From assembly GCA_003952965.2 (NCBI GenBank), contig CM025849.1, positions 9,967,290 through 10,031,289 on the forward strand: a stretch of DNA of 64,000 nucleotides, written 5' to 3'. The translations under genes were made by a program, and so were the position numbers. Of the stretch, positions 32,301 to 44,710 are shown piece after piece. Under the pieces are notes generated by a model. That model was not told the origin of the DNA, did no database searches, and worked only from the letters and a program-made list of their open reading frames with translations. Position 1 is the first letter of the stretch. Every line of letters begins with the position of its first letter. The stretch comes from Morella rubra. Lineage: Eukaryota; Streptophyta; Magnoliopsida; Fagales; Myricaceae.

Positions 32301-34302
32301 TGAAGGTAAATGGAGGCTTTGGGGTCCATGTTAAGGCCTCAACAAATCGAAGCATATTTAGAGCTGCATACTTTGAGATTCATAACAGTTTTTCTTGTGT
32401 TGTTGTTCTATTTTACTGGATTCAGAAATCATGAACAAGCTTGTTAAGGAAGGTGTTCTATCGAAAACTGGGAGGGACACTTATGCCATTAAAAAGCAAA
32501 AGGTTGTCTCATCTTTTTTCCCCTCTATCATATTGAAGGTTCTATCTGCATTGGCAGCTCATACTTAGTTTCTTTTGACAAACCAGAACTCTGACTATGA
32601 ATTCACAACGGTGAAGGTAGAAACAGATGGGCAAATAACCACAAATGGTGGCAAAAGTCCCCAGGTCGAAGATCACATGTACATGAAGGTCAGATTTATT
32701 TTGTTCTGTTTTCTTTAGTTTGCGGTCGATGGAGCTGATTTCTTATCTACATTGTTAAAGCAGTTTCCTCTGTGATTAACATATATTCATGCTGAACCAC
32801 TATTTGATTCCTATGTCTACGTCTCCATCATATCTTTTGAGAACGGTTTCCTTTAGGATCCTCAACATTCCCAACGGGGTCTACAAATACAAGATCTAAA
32901 AACCAGCAGTTGAATGGAGCCCATTGAGTTTCTATACCATACAGAAACCAACATCATATTTTTTGGTCATTACCAATTTATAAAGTTATTAGTATAAGCC
33001 AAGTTTCTCTGGTTGGTTCGAGTAAGTAACAAATTGTTAATTCTGGAAACCAGATAAGATCATGTGTAAGTTGTGCCTCAAGATTGTTGGAAAAGGATGT
33101 TAAATGAGAGTTATCTGTGTTTATGTTCTTCATAGAATTTCCTGACTTTATCTTTTACTGTTTCAGGCTTTGTATCATGCTCTTCCAATGGAATATGTGA
33201 CTATTGCAAAGCTTCAGAGCAAGCTCGAAGGAGAAGCTAACCAGACAACTGTGCGAAAAATAGTCAATAAAATGGCTCTAGATGGTTTTATTGCAGCCAA
33301 AGCCAACCGAAGGCTAGGTTTGTGCTGCCGTATTAAAAACTATTTGTGCTTGTCAGAAGTTTACAGGATCAAAATGCGGTTGGTTATGGTTTCTTTCGTC
33401 TGTTTTATGACATAGGCAAGCGTGTGATCCATTCTGAAAGGAGTAAGAAAAAGCTACTGGAGGTCAAGAAAGCCTTGAATGCTGAGGCTCTGGTAATACC
33501 AGAAACTTTATTTTGTGCACATATATAGCTGCATCATATTGGAATGCAGTACTATTCTTCTCCAACTCCTCAAATCAACAGGTTGTTGATACTAATGAAG
33601 TACATAACAAGTCCAGCCTTGTAGAGTTCCGGGCAATGGGTAACTGATCGAAGTTTCTTTGTTCCTTAACGTCCAGCTCCACAGTTTTTCCTGTCCTTTA
33701 ACGATGTCACTTATACCAAGATAAGCTTAATTGTTATCAGGGAGCAACTACAACGACATGTCCACTTGTGGTGTACTACGCTCCATTGGATCAGATCTCA
33801 CACGCATGAGAATGAGGTCTGACATGAATGAGAATGGCTCAATTAGAAGTGAACAGACAATCTCGAAGGCAAAGGAGCTTGGAAACACTCCCACAAGTAT
33901 GGCCGAGGTAATATATATAGACGTGAAGCACCCTCCCCTTAACTATGTCTCCTGAACCGCCCACATTATAAGTAATTTAATCAGGGTCTTGTGCAGCCAG
34001 TAGCTTCAAGAGAGAGTTTTGTGCCAGGGCACGAGAACGGCAGAGGAAATGGAAACACAAACCCATGTGATGATGTGGATGCAATTATCTGCAGTAGGTC
34101 TAGTCAAGACAAGCGTTTCAGAAAAACCAGCACGGTATGCTTTAGATTCTTCGCAGAGGAAAAGCTAAAGTTTAGTTCACTACCTGCATCCGGGGCCTGT
34201 TAAAGGCCCCTGTTTCTAAAGTTGGACCTTTCACTCTCTCTTTTGCAGGTTAGGGAGCCTATCCTTCAGAATGCGAAGCGCCAGAAATCTCAAGCTGCAT
34301 GA
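29001..34302 (+). CDS. ASY1: Meiosis-specific HORMA-domain axis protein ASY1 (Hop1 homologue)
   Basis: ASY1 coats the meiotic chromosome axis and is needed for synapsis and inter-homologue crossing over. There are 22 coding exons: 29001-29003, 29108-29164, 29776-29872, 29968-30036, 30139-30231, 30388-30514, 30586-30655, 30773-30814, 31151-31279, 31368-31481, 31613-31655, 31755-31799, 32009-32133, 32293-32305, 32426-32502, 32587-32688, 33167-33317, 33416-33492, 33582-33639, 33741-33907, 33985-34134 and 34249-34302. Total 1,863 nt, 620 aa, slightly longer than Arabidopsis ASY1. The HORMA domain spans about residues 14-228 ([52 protein letters not shown]). An acidic Asp/Glu/Ser linker (235-300) and a winged-helix/SWIRM-like region (about 305-460) follow. 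The basic C-terminus ([14 protein letters not shown]) fits the closure motif. Exon 1 is just the ATG. Intron 4 has a GC donor and exon 14 is only 13 nt. Confidence 0.97.
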
Positions 34303-36050
34303 AAGGCTCTGGAAATGTGACGCTATTAGATTGCCCTTTCTCAATTAAAGAACTTGTTAACTCGAGTATCATGTTACGACTCACTGCTCAAAATCTAGTC
34401 CGGTATGGGCGAATGCTTTTGCTTATGCACTTGCAATTTATGAGCTAAAACCAACTTTTTAGTCTGGTCCTGGTCCTTGGAGAAATTAGTCGACTTTTTT
34501 CTATTTGTCTTAGATTGATGATGGTTATATCACAGGCTATGGGGCCCGCAATTATGAAATCTCTTGTGAAATGCTTTTTTTACATGTGGATTCTTTTGAT
34601 CATCTCCAAAAAAACCAATTGGGCAATTGTATTTAGAGAAATTTTGTGCTTAACAACCTGCATGAATTTATATGCATCTAGCAGTAATGGTAGATATCGA
34701 GTTGAGAAAATTATATATTTGACAAGTGCAAGAAACATCAGTGGTAGTGCATACTTGCATATGCTATATCTTCAAAGATAAGATTGCGAAAGGCCCTAAC
34801 TGACGCTGGTAGAATTAGCTATGATAATCTTTACAGTCTACTGCTTTAAACTATGCCTTTTCCAGAGGCTAAATGGATGAACGATGGTGTGTTGTTGACC
34901 CAAGCTGTGAAAATCTAACTTTTGAGAAGGCTAAGAATTTACATGAAGGAATTGTTAGGATAGTTGGTAGCCTGATGCATTCCTGATGGTGATGCTAGGT
35001 AGTGACAAGTGCGAAAGTAGTTATCGTAGACAACCGCAATGTTACAGAACCGTGGAAGTTAAGACAGTCTCCTGATGCATTCCTGATGGTTATTGAAAAT
35101 TTTCATGCAAATTCTTCCATATTGTTGTTTTGTATGTGCAGCGAGTTTCCAGTTTCATGAAAGATCCCCTTTTTTACAGTCTCTCTGTCTGACAGTAAAA
35201 CAGTCTCCTCTGACGACAGGAACACTGTGCAAAATCCTTTTCCTGATTCCTTGTCCAGCCTAACAATTGGTTCAATTTAAAGCAAATAATATGGTTACTC
35301 ATATCTCTCCTCATTTTAAAACTTGAGCAGCGTGCAGCCCACAGATTGCCTTATAATCGAGTTCCATTTTATAATCAATTTCGATAGTTGAGATCCTCAG
35401 GGGCATCTATCAGAGTATAAGATAAAGGAGGAAAACTAGAAGTACGATTACTTTAATCTAAAATTGACCTCACGCTCCTGTCACGGAATTGAATCTCACA
35501 AGTTTTTCTTAAATGTCTTTGTCCAAAGTGCTATTTGATCTTCTGTATGTCTCCAGCGTATTGTTCGGAGGTGAGGTCTTTAAAATTCCATGCCCAAACG
35601 TTTTAACCTTCGTCATTCAACTTTTTGTTTGTTTTTCCTTCAGGAAGGCGTATATGTTGTCTTGAATTTTATATCTGTGGGCCTTATGTCCATTTCATGA
35701 GTGACGACTCATAGGTAGAATTTCACCCAATTAGAAAGAAAAACTTTACCGACTAGGAGACGAGGTCGTTTCTGCTCTTGAATGCCCTTCCCGCCAACCC
35801 ATAGGCCCCTAGGTCCATATAGGAAGGTTCCTTTCATCCTTGGGGACTCCGACCGACATATCATTATTGATCACGTGTCCTTCCTCGAAACCTCTAGTTC
35901 CACCTAGAGCACTCTTTCAATGGCCTTCACTGAAATCTCCGTCTTTAGCTTATTTACCCAAGGGCCCCACTGAAAACCTGTCAGATCTCACATCAACCAT
36001 TGGATCTTACAAATTTAACATTTAACAAAACGCTAATCCTTCGTAGTTAC
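34303..36050. other. Intergenic DNA between ASY1 and the REF/SRPP gene
   Basis: This holds the ASY1 3' flank, then non-coding DNA. The phrase CCTGATGCATTCCTGATGGT occurs twice about 100 bases apart (near 34973 and 35073). No gene or complete mobile element is recognised. Confidence 0.5.
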
Positions 36051-36058
36051 TATAAATA
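36051..36058 (+). promoter_or_regulatory. TATA box of the REF/SRPP gene
   Basis: TATAAATA lies 112 bases upstream of the ATG at 36163, a normal distance for a plant core promoter with a roughly 80-base 5'UTR. Confidence 0.6.
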
Positions 36059-36162
36059 CGACGTCCGTGATTCTGCGAACAATCCGATCTGATATTTATT
36101 CACTTACCACTCAAGCACGAGTCTTCTGTAAACTAACGCAAAAGGAACTCCGTCATTTGGCA

Positions 36163-37835
36163 ATGGCCTCTGTATCTGTAAGCTCCTTCCTCATTGTTAA
36201 TTTCCATTGTTTGGGGGTTCTTTTCTTAAGTCATGCTTCATTCCTTTCACAATCTCGATGATTTCTTTCCCTTAACCCGAGTGTGTGGATGCTGTTGATT
36301 TTCCCAGCAGGAGATGGAGACCGAGAGAAAGAATCGGCCACTGAAGCACCTCGGGTTCGTGAGGATGGCGGCTATTCAGGCGCTGGTGTGCGCGTCGAAT
36401 CTCTACGATTACGCGAAGAAGAATTCTGGGACTCTACGATCCACTGTAGGGACCGTGGAGGGTGCCGTGACCACTGTCGTGGGACCAGTGTACGAGAAAC
36501 TCAAGGGCATGCCTGATGATCTCCTTGTTTTCCTAGACCAGAAGGTAACCGAAGCTTCGTATTTTGATCTTCTGCTTGTAGTTGGATTTAGACGACTGCT
36601 TTTTTTTCTTTTTCTTTTTTCTTTTTTGGATTCTTGAGACTCCTTTCATGTTTGTCTGGAATCATAATTGGTAATCGATTTCTGTCTTTTCGGGAAATCA
36701 AAGTGTAATTTCTGTTTGGTTTTGAGGAAAACGTAATGGATATGGAAAAATATTGGCCTACACAAAATTGGTTTGGAATCATAAATGGATCGGACATAGC
36801 GCCAGTAATCGTTATTGTACTCTACTTTTTCTGTGCTCTTTGGTTTTCGTTTGGACTATATGATGTTCATGTCATAATTGTTTAGGTTACAACAAGGGAA
36901 TGGTACGGTTTTATGCTTCAAGTGCACAGAGTTCCGCAATCGAATACTAGACTTTGCTGATGCTCCGGTTATCATGTGTAGTTCTGATAGTGTTCCTTTT
37001 AGATATTCAGGATGATTCCACGCGGGAGAGTTCTTATGACTAACGATGTAGATTGGGCTTGCTTTATCCTTTATTGCTAAAAATTGTTTGAATTCTCATA
37101 CATCTCATGAATACTAAATGTGGGACGAAACACTGAGGAGTTTAGGAGCTGAAGAAGGTACTAAATTAAGGCTCCGGATGTTCTAATGGTCAATATCTTA
37201 CAAGTTTTCTAGGGATAAAGTTTTCTGAGTATTGCCGCCGCTTGTGTTATATGGCCTTGTATGCATACCTTACATGCATCAACATTTATTTCCCTCTGTA
37301 ATGAACTTAGATAGGATGATTTTGCAGTCAATGGCCTTCTTGTCATGCGTTGAATCAAGCTGTTGTTTGATTTCTGCAGGTGGATGAAGCTACACATAAG
37401 TTTGCTGAGCATGCTCCACCTCTTGCGAAGCATGTTGTGAGCACAATCCACAGTTCGATTCAGAAAGCATCGGTGAAAGCTCAGAAACTCGTGAGTGAGG
37501 CTCAAACTGGGGGTCCTCGTGCTGCGGTGAATTATGCTGCTTCAGAGTACAAGCAATTTGTTCTGTCCCAGAGCGTGAAGATGTGGGTTGGACTGAACAA
37601 GTGTTCTCCCATCCATACGGTAGCAGAGAAGGCTGTGCCTGCAGCTGCTCACTTGTTGGAGAAGTACAATCAGGTCGTGAAGAACATGACCCAGAAGGGT
37701 TACCCTATCTTTGGCTATTTGCCTCTAGTTCCTGTTGAGGAGATATCCAAGGCTGTTAAGCAGGGTGAGGCTGGAAAGAAAGGAGATTCAGGAGCATCTG
37801 CCGCAAAGAAGTCGGACTCTTCTAAGTCGGATTGA
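36163..37835 (+). CDS. LDAP: REF/SRPP family lipid-droplet-associated protein (LDAP)
   Basis: This is a homologue of rubber elongation factor and small rubber particle proteins. In non-rubber plants the family coats and stabilises cytosolic lipid droplets and is induced by stress. Exons: 36163-36177, 36308-36544 and 37380-37835. Total 708 nt, 235 aa. Exon 1 encodes only MASVS. The exon 2 acceptor is a CAGCAG tandem, giving a protein with or without Gln6. The REF domain covers about residues 15-205 (RPLKHLGFVRMAAIQALVCA, LYDYAKKNSGTLRSTVGTVE, VYEKLKGMPDDLLVFLDQKV, GYPIFGYLPLVPVEEI). It is followed by a Lys/Ser/Asp-rich tail. Amphipathic helices without a true membrane span are typical. No defect is seen. 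It lies 1.9 kb downstream of ASY1, the same neighbour as in Arabidopsis. Confidence 0.94.
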
Positions 37836-40674
37836 AAGAGTTTTCTGTTTGGTCTGAATCTGTTTGCTTGTCCCAGTAGTATGTTTCGTGGGAACTTTAG
37901 TTGGGGTTTGTGGCGCTAGCTTTCGACTGTAAATGACTTGCTGTGTCTCAACTTATTTCTAAGTATGAATGAAAGTAAATGGTTTTGAACTTGTGAGTTT
38001 AGTGCGTTTGTTCTTCAGATGGATGTTGGTATGTGCACTCTGAGGCAAACTCTGGTTCTCCTGGAGTTGTGCTGGCATATGACTCTGCTCTCACTCATCT
38101 TAGGTTTCTCCTATGAATGTCCGACTTCTTTAGTCAAAAAAGAAAAATCCTAAAGCCTTACCCAAAGGAGAGAAATTGTTAATAATACTGTTAATAATCT
38201 CTTACAAAATAGTGTGATTTACTTCAAATTTTCACCTGGACTCGAGCTTTGGTGTTTGAGTGTTAAAATTTTGAAGCATTAGAGTTGGCGAAAAAGTGAA
38301 AAGAAAGATAATTTGAATAACTTTTTTATGTTTGTTATAGTGAAAATAGATAATTTGATAAAGAGAGATAATATTTTGTAGTTATTAATAATCTCTTAGA
38401 AAACACAGTGATTTACTTCAAATTTTCACCTCAGCTCAAGTTTGTTAAAATTTTGAAATATTAGAGTTAGTGAAAAAATTGAAAAGAAAGATGATTTGAA
38501 TGAATTTTTTATATTTATTATAGTGAAAATAGATAATTTGATGAAGAAAAAAAATAATATTTTGTAGTTATTATATTAGATCAAAATTTTGGGCACATCA
38601 AAATTTTGGCTAACAAGCAACGGTTAACGTGCATGTTTGCTTAATTTCAGTACTACAATTATGGGCTTCTCCTGGAAGGCATTATTAAGATCATGAAAGT
38701 TGCTCTTAGAACCTGATTACTAGTTGTTGGAGCTACAAATTGCCAACTTTTGGAATCACATTGGCTCCCATGCAGAAGTCTAGAAGCAAGTTTCCTTTAT
38801 TCTCTCGGCTTCTTTTGAAATTTCTTGCCGGTTGGTTGTTGCAATAATAGCTAGTATCCCATTTACCGCCAAAAAGAAGAAGCTGTATTCCAATTCCACT
38901 GACCAAAAAAAAAACAGAGAAAAAGGCAAAACAAAGATTGGCAATTGGCATCAATTCATTGAATCACCTCCAGGCTGCTAGTTGCTTACTGTTTAAGGCA
39001 AGTGCTTCTCCAAGTTAAACGTAGTAGTCAGGCAATGATCACAAGCTATGAGGAGTGAACAAAATGGCGGCTAGGGCATAACAAAGTTAATCAGCTAGGA
39101 CTCAACCCAAAAGTTTTATTTTTCTCGTAAGATTGCTAGAACAAGACAATCCACTAATATAAGCGAGACTAAGGATTCCAACAAAGTGTCTTCCATACCA
39201 CGAGTTACATGGATACTTATTCAAACTCCCGGATAAGTCATGATTTTTCAGGTAATACAAACCAACATATTCCATCGCCACACACATTGTACTCAAATAC
39301 CACAAAACAAGAAGATTAAATTTCTCCCTCCATCTTCATTCAGAAAAGTGTTTCCATTCACTGAGCAGATGGCATGTAAGATCTCTGTATCGGGAAAACA
39401 AAATCAGTGAAACTCACACCATGGCTTCAGATATGATGCCCCAGTGGACCATGCTATGGGTACAAGACAGGACTTCAACTTCAAGAATAAGATTTGAAAT
39501 GATTTTTATACCACGGGCTGTATATTGAATCAAACTTGGAAGTGACAGGATTTCCTCCCGATAGAAAGTTCCTAGCTTCTAATTCTATTGAAGTGAGGAA
39601 GTGTAAATTGTTCATAAAGCTCAATGAAAGCAGCACACACCTTAGTACCATCTTTGTTAAGCATCAGTGTGGCAGAGATGTTAATTAAAAGACTAACAGT
39701 ATTATGCTTAGTGTACTCAATGGAAACAAATTAATTCATAGCGGATAGACATTAGCCAACTCCAATGATCAACAGATGTGATCATAGTTTCCCTCCTACA
39801 TTAACCAAAGTGCATAACATGATAAGAAACAACCGAAATTGGAAGGAGGGATTTCGCAAGTACAACATTGGATAAATTCGGTGCTTTTGAACGTATTTTC
39901 AAATTGACTTGTTCACAGAATTAAAAGTGACTTCAGAAGGCAGTTTTATCGTCTAAAGCAAATCCCTGACATTGCCACAATTAAACTGCCAATAAAGAGA
40001 TATCAAGATAATCAGTGGCTCTGCCTATAATGGATGTCCAGACGATCTCAAACAATCTAATAGAATCCTAGACCAGTACTGGTTGAGCAGGGGAGTTTTC
40101 CTATTAAAACAAACGAACCTGACAAACATATTCCTAAGTGTGATGTTAGGAGAAAACAGAGAAAAATTAAAAAAAGAAGGAGATACACAACTTCACTTAT
40201 TTAGCTCTGAATTCCTAGCTTTGTCCTCAGCAAAAACTCCTCATATATGTCTCATCATGCCACCATGGATGTCTTTAAGATGCTTTTAGACGTCTAATAC
40301 ATGACAACACAAAGCCTTCTAGTATAAGTAGATCACCAAAGGGCAATCCAGTGTTTGAATAACTGCATCACTCAGAACCTCTAAATTTGTCCAAGCTCAA
40401 CCAGTTTACATGCTGTTAAAACAGAAAAGACACCTTTTATTGTGTTCTGTCCATCCAATTCCGTGTCCAACAGTTCAAAAGGGGTCCCTTATATTTCTTA
40501 GCTAGTTTCATATTCTGAAAGAATCACGCAAAATGACCCAGCAGAAAACATACACAATCATAATGACTCAAGCTAATGGCATAAAAATTGTTCCACACCA
40601 CAACATCACAACCACTAATATGACCAATAGATCCCTGCAAATTCAACAATAGCAGAGAATACAACCTTATCCAT
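37836..40674. other. Intergenic DNA, 3' flanks of two converging genes
   Basis: This lies between the plus-strand REF/SRPP gene and the minus-strand complex I gene, so it holds both 3' ends. Imperfect tandem repeats occupy about 38180-38580. The rest shows only short unsupported ORFs. Confidence 0.5.
38183..38577. repeat. Two imperfect tandem copies of a roughly 191-bp AT-rich repeat
   Basis: Both copies contain GATTTACTTCAAATTTTCACC, a GTTAAAATTTTGAA stretch, GAAAAGAAAGAT and TAGTGAAAATAGATAATTTGAT in the same order at an offset of about 191 bases. Related degenerate versions recur near 48140-48310 and 53090-53160. This suggests a dispersed non-autonomous repeat family. Confidence 0.7.
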
Positions 40675-40950
40675 TCATTTGGGAGTGTCATGGACGTGCT
40701 GAAGGAGGTCATCATACGGGTCCCTCCGACCAGGAACCTGGCTAATCTGAGCATCCCATCTCAGCTGAGCATTGTGGCGCTCGAAGGTCCAGAACCCGTA
40801 AGGCCGGATAGGGTAGCTCCACATCTCCTTTGTCTTTTTGCACTGATCCTTCACCGCATACACGTGCTCCCTGAACTTTCTATCCCTCTCCTTAGGGTCC
40901 TCCATCAACTTTAGAATAAAATTCTCCGCAAACTCCATTATAAAACCCAT
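40675..40950 (-). CDS. Small mitochondrial complex I-associated protein (At1g67350-like)
   Basis: This is a 91-aa single-exon ORF. It starts MGFIMEFAENFILKLMEDPK and continues through CKKTKEMWSYPIRPYGFWTF, ERHNAQLRWDAQISQ and VPGRRDPYDDLLQ. From memory it matches a conserved plant protein found in mitochondrial complex I preparations (Arabidopsis At1g67350); the exact subunit name is uncertain. There is no clear presequence, one weakly amphipathic N-terminal helix and many charged residues. The start is supported by the conserved MGFIMEF. An acceptor at 40975-40974 and a donor at 41540-41539 suggest a 567-bp intron in the 5'UTR. The promoter has several site II motifs, as expected for a nuclear gene of respiratory function. 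Confidence 0.85.
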   Translation of the reverse strand: MGFIMEFAENFILKLMEDPKERDRKFREHVYAVKDQCKKTKEMWSYPIRPYGFWTFERHNAQLRWDAQISQVPGRRDPYDDLLQHVHDTPK

Positions 40951-41641
40951 ATTGATCTTTCTTCCTCAACACCCTGAATCAAAGCTCTAGCTTAATCATC
41001 ATTACGCTTTATGAGAGTTGGACCTAAATTTAATTATTAACAAGCCCTATTTTTTGAATTATGGTTGAACAGAAAACTAATTCAACAGTACAGTAAACAA
41101 AGACTCCGTTTGTTTGCAGCCAAAAGAAATGGAAGAAAACTTTGTAAAGAAAAGGTACGCGCAATCCGATACTAAGAAGATTGATGTTTATCTAACTGCC
41201 CAGAAATATTCAAACTCCACCTTAACATAATCGATTGGGTTACTACGTTTTGGAAATTTCGTTTCCTTGAACAGTAAAATAAAAAGTAAAAATCTCCCCC
41301 TTTTTTTTTTTTTTTTTCCATTTTCCTACATTTTCTTGCAGCGATTCAGATCAGGAAGGTACGAAATGGAAAACCCCTTCTTTTACGTACTCAGATCTTC
41401 AAAAGAAAAAAAATCTACATAACCACTGAAGATTTAAAACATGAATTCCAAAATTGAGCTTATTAACAGTGATTGTGTATATGGAAAGAGGAAATCCAAC
41501 AAGATTGTTCGGAGAAAATTATCGAAGGGAAAGGGATTACCCGGTAGAACTCGCGAAGAAGAACAGTGTATTCCGCAGGGTCAAACCAGTGACTTAAGAC
41601 TAAAACCGCGGAGCGAAGAGGGGAAATGTACTTCGGACGAA

Positions 41642-41784
41642 GGCCCACTATCTCCAAAGCCTCAAGTAAATCCGTTACCTCAAGCTCCAAACGTCACCTC
41701 ATTGGGCCTCCATATATAGGCCCACTTACTCAACCTAAGTGCTTGCGCTCGCGGCCATGATCTATAGTTCAGGCCGTAGGCCCA
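41642..41784 (-). promoter_or_regulatory. Promoter of the complex I gene: TATA box and four site II motifs
   Basis: A TATATA core lies at 41713-41718. Site II motifs (TGGGCC or its complement GGCCCA) occur at 41642-41647, 41703-41708, 41719-41724 and 41779-41784. Clustered site II elements bound by TCP factors are typical of plant nuclear genes for mitochondrial respiratory proteins. They sit upstream of the inferred first 5'UTR exon. Confidence 0.6.
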
Positions 41785-44710
41785 AACTATCGGACATCAT
41801 CCAATTTCTTGTTTGTTTTTTTAGACCTTGCCATTAATCCACATTAACTCTTTTGAAGTTTTCAGGTAATTTATTCTAGAGTTCCGAGTATTACAAAAGT
41901 AATGCTCTATCAAATTATCAAATTACCAATTTCTCTCGGTGTAGCCAACTCAAGCCTAGGGCTTCTTTCCATTTCATTTTTTTTTGGGTTTCGGATCTTG
42001 ACTTGGGGCCCCATTTCCATTTGGGAATCATGATCCCCCTTTTTTTTTTTTTAACTTAGTTTTACATTATCATATTAGAATCACAGAATAATGATTACTC
42101 AGAAGTCAGAACGTCCAAATCTCATATCTCTAGTAGGGTCAAAAGCTAATATAATCAAAATGACTAATTTTTTTTTTAAAAAAATAATGATCCCTTTAAG
42201 ATCATAACTAGGAATGTCACAAAATCGAAGCCATTGAATACGAAAACGAACGATATAAGTGCATGTTGTCCACTAAGGAGACCGTTGGGAGTTGGAAGAC
42301 TTCGTGTGACCATACTCTGTTGATCTATTATTCTAGCCCATATGAAAACGAAATCCTCTGCCCTCCCACAGCCCTACTCCAGCTAGCTCTTAGCTTCCAC
42401 GGCCACCAGACCATCGGGCGGGCACCTATTTATTTAACGGGGTCAATCTCCAGAGAATTAATATTCATATCGCAGAGAGAAAAGAAAAGGCTGCCGGGTT
42501 TTTATTTCCCTCCTAACAAACAGATCCCTAATCAATTAGTGGTTAGCACGTAGCCACTAGCCACGCCCCTGCGACTCCAGAACACTACTAAATATTTCTA
42601 ACCACTTACCAAACTTGTAGTTGTAGTTGGTTTTCTTTCTGTTCGAGTTTACCTATAACTTCTACAACTTAAGCCCCCATTCGAGAAACCTCCTGCGCTA
42701 CCCTCCCACTCTAAGCCATCTATATCTCTCTTTAATAAGCTTGTCAGAACTATTTCAGAATGCATCTACTCGTCCTGAGTCGTCTCTGGACCTTCCCATC
42801 AACCCATGCTTCTTTGCCTTTAAATAATTAACATCCCAGTCAAATTTACAGTTTACTTAGTGCATCGATTGCACAGACCCGCAGCTTTTTCTTCATTTTT
42901 TTTTTTTTTTGGTTTTTTTGTTGTTGTTTCCCTTCGTCTTCATTCAATTGAATAAAAGAAGCTGCTTCCACTGACATCAAATGCGTCATCAAAATTCTCG
43001 TTTGAGTGCCCAAATCATGCATCTAAACCATATCGTGTAGGCATGTAAGGAAGAAAGAAGTGGGTTTTCTTTGTGCTTAAGGTAGGTCGCTATGAGAAAC
43101 CCAATAATGTCTCCAAACTTGCTTAGATCCAAACGGAAATTGGTTACCACATACCCTTCAGCCTTCGCCTATGGTTGGTTACTTAGGGTGCCCGATTCGA
43201 GACTTGGCCATATATTAGATGGCTGATGAAAAGACTCTTTTATGTATTCGAAATTGAAAGAGAAACTTGTCCTAAAAAATAGTAATAATAATGACCAAAC
43301 ATTTTACACGAGGAGCTCGTTGCGTGGCGATTCAACGATCTGCATGAAAAACTGAAAAAAGCGACCATTTTAAGCTGTAAAATAGTGATATATATATATG
43401 GTAGAATCTCAATATTCAATTTGTGGGAAACGCTTATGATTCAAGAGATTTTTACGTAACAAAAAAGTTAGCTCAAGGACTAAAGAGAATCGTAATCTCT
43501 ACATGGATACAGATATGGAGAACACAGAAAGCATATCATGTGTTGGGTAAAAACAAGACAAGAAGACCCCACGAATAGTTTACTTTCAAGGTAAATAAAC
43601 ATCAGACGAGTAGATCGGTTTCCAACCACTGCAGGAACTCCGAACTCATGGTTAAAAATTTGACTGGGCTGGGCTTGAACCACCATCGGTTTCAAGAATG
43701 AATGCACCTGAATAACAATAAAGACTGAGTAAAAGGACGAAGAAAGAGAATTTAGATACCCATTTCGAGCATAAACCTGTCCTGTTCCCCTTTGGGCTGC
43801 TTATTCTATTCGTTCTGTAAGGAAGCATAAAACTTTCCAGGCAACTATATCCTCCACTAGCCAAGATTGCATCCTTTCCGCACTGTTCCATTCCCTGTTC
43901 TGTTTCCTTTTTCCCTCAATGCGGCTTCTTGGTCAATCACTTTGATATCCCGAAGAACCTTTTTTGACCACCAAAAAGCCATGAAACAAGCTTTAAAGCG
44001 AAACGGCAAAATAATGGGGTAATTACCTACTATCATCTTTATGTCGCCGCCTCCTCATTACCATCTGTCTCTCACTGAAATCAAACCCCTTTATTATCGA
44101 AGCTGTTGTTTTTGAATTCTGAACTCGACTTCCTGTTCACATCTAAGATAGATGAAGGAGAACCCCACAGCATGTCTTTACCCCAAAGGAAAGCCAGCTT
44201 TGCAGCCATAAATGTGGCGCATAAATTTGCCCGTTTGGTTACATATCCTATCCCTCTACCTATTTTTGTTTTAATTACTTCAAATCACAAGAGGTTTTCT
44301 TCATCAAGTATAACATAAAGAGGATATTAGCAACTGTACAAGATTTAAACACGAGATGTTTTTTTTCTTTTCTTTTCTTTCGAGTAAGTGAAAGGCTGAC
44401 AACTTCTCTACACTACACAAGGTACAGTAAACAAAAGAAAAGCAAAGAGTAAAGAAAAAGCCCCCCAGAGTTTGTCCAAAAACCCCTCTGTACAAAAGAA
44501 AGTAAAAAGAAAAACGGGGAGCAGGACTCCGCCGGCCACAAAAACTTTAATCTATGATTTTCCCCCAAAAATGGCCATTGGCCTCACTGCCCACTCCTCT
44601 TTAATTTGTTGTCTTTTCACCTCTGATCTTTCTTTTTTTTCTCTCTAATTTTATTTATCCTATCAACCAGATTCTCTTCCGTGACTGTTCCGTCTTCGTA
44701 AATGTTAAAG
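41785..44710. other. Intergenic DNA between the complex I and F-box/MYND genes
   Basis: No gene is supported. The stretch has several poly-T runs (42030, 42170, 42895), an AT repeat near 43390 and, from about 44300, probable 3'UTR of the minus-strand F-box/MYND gene. Confidence 0.5.
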
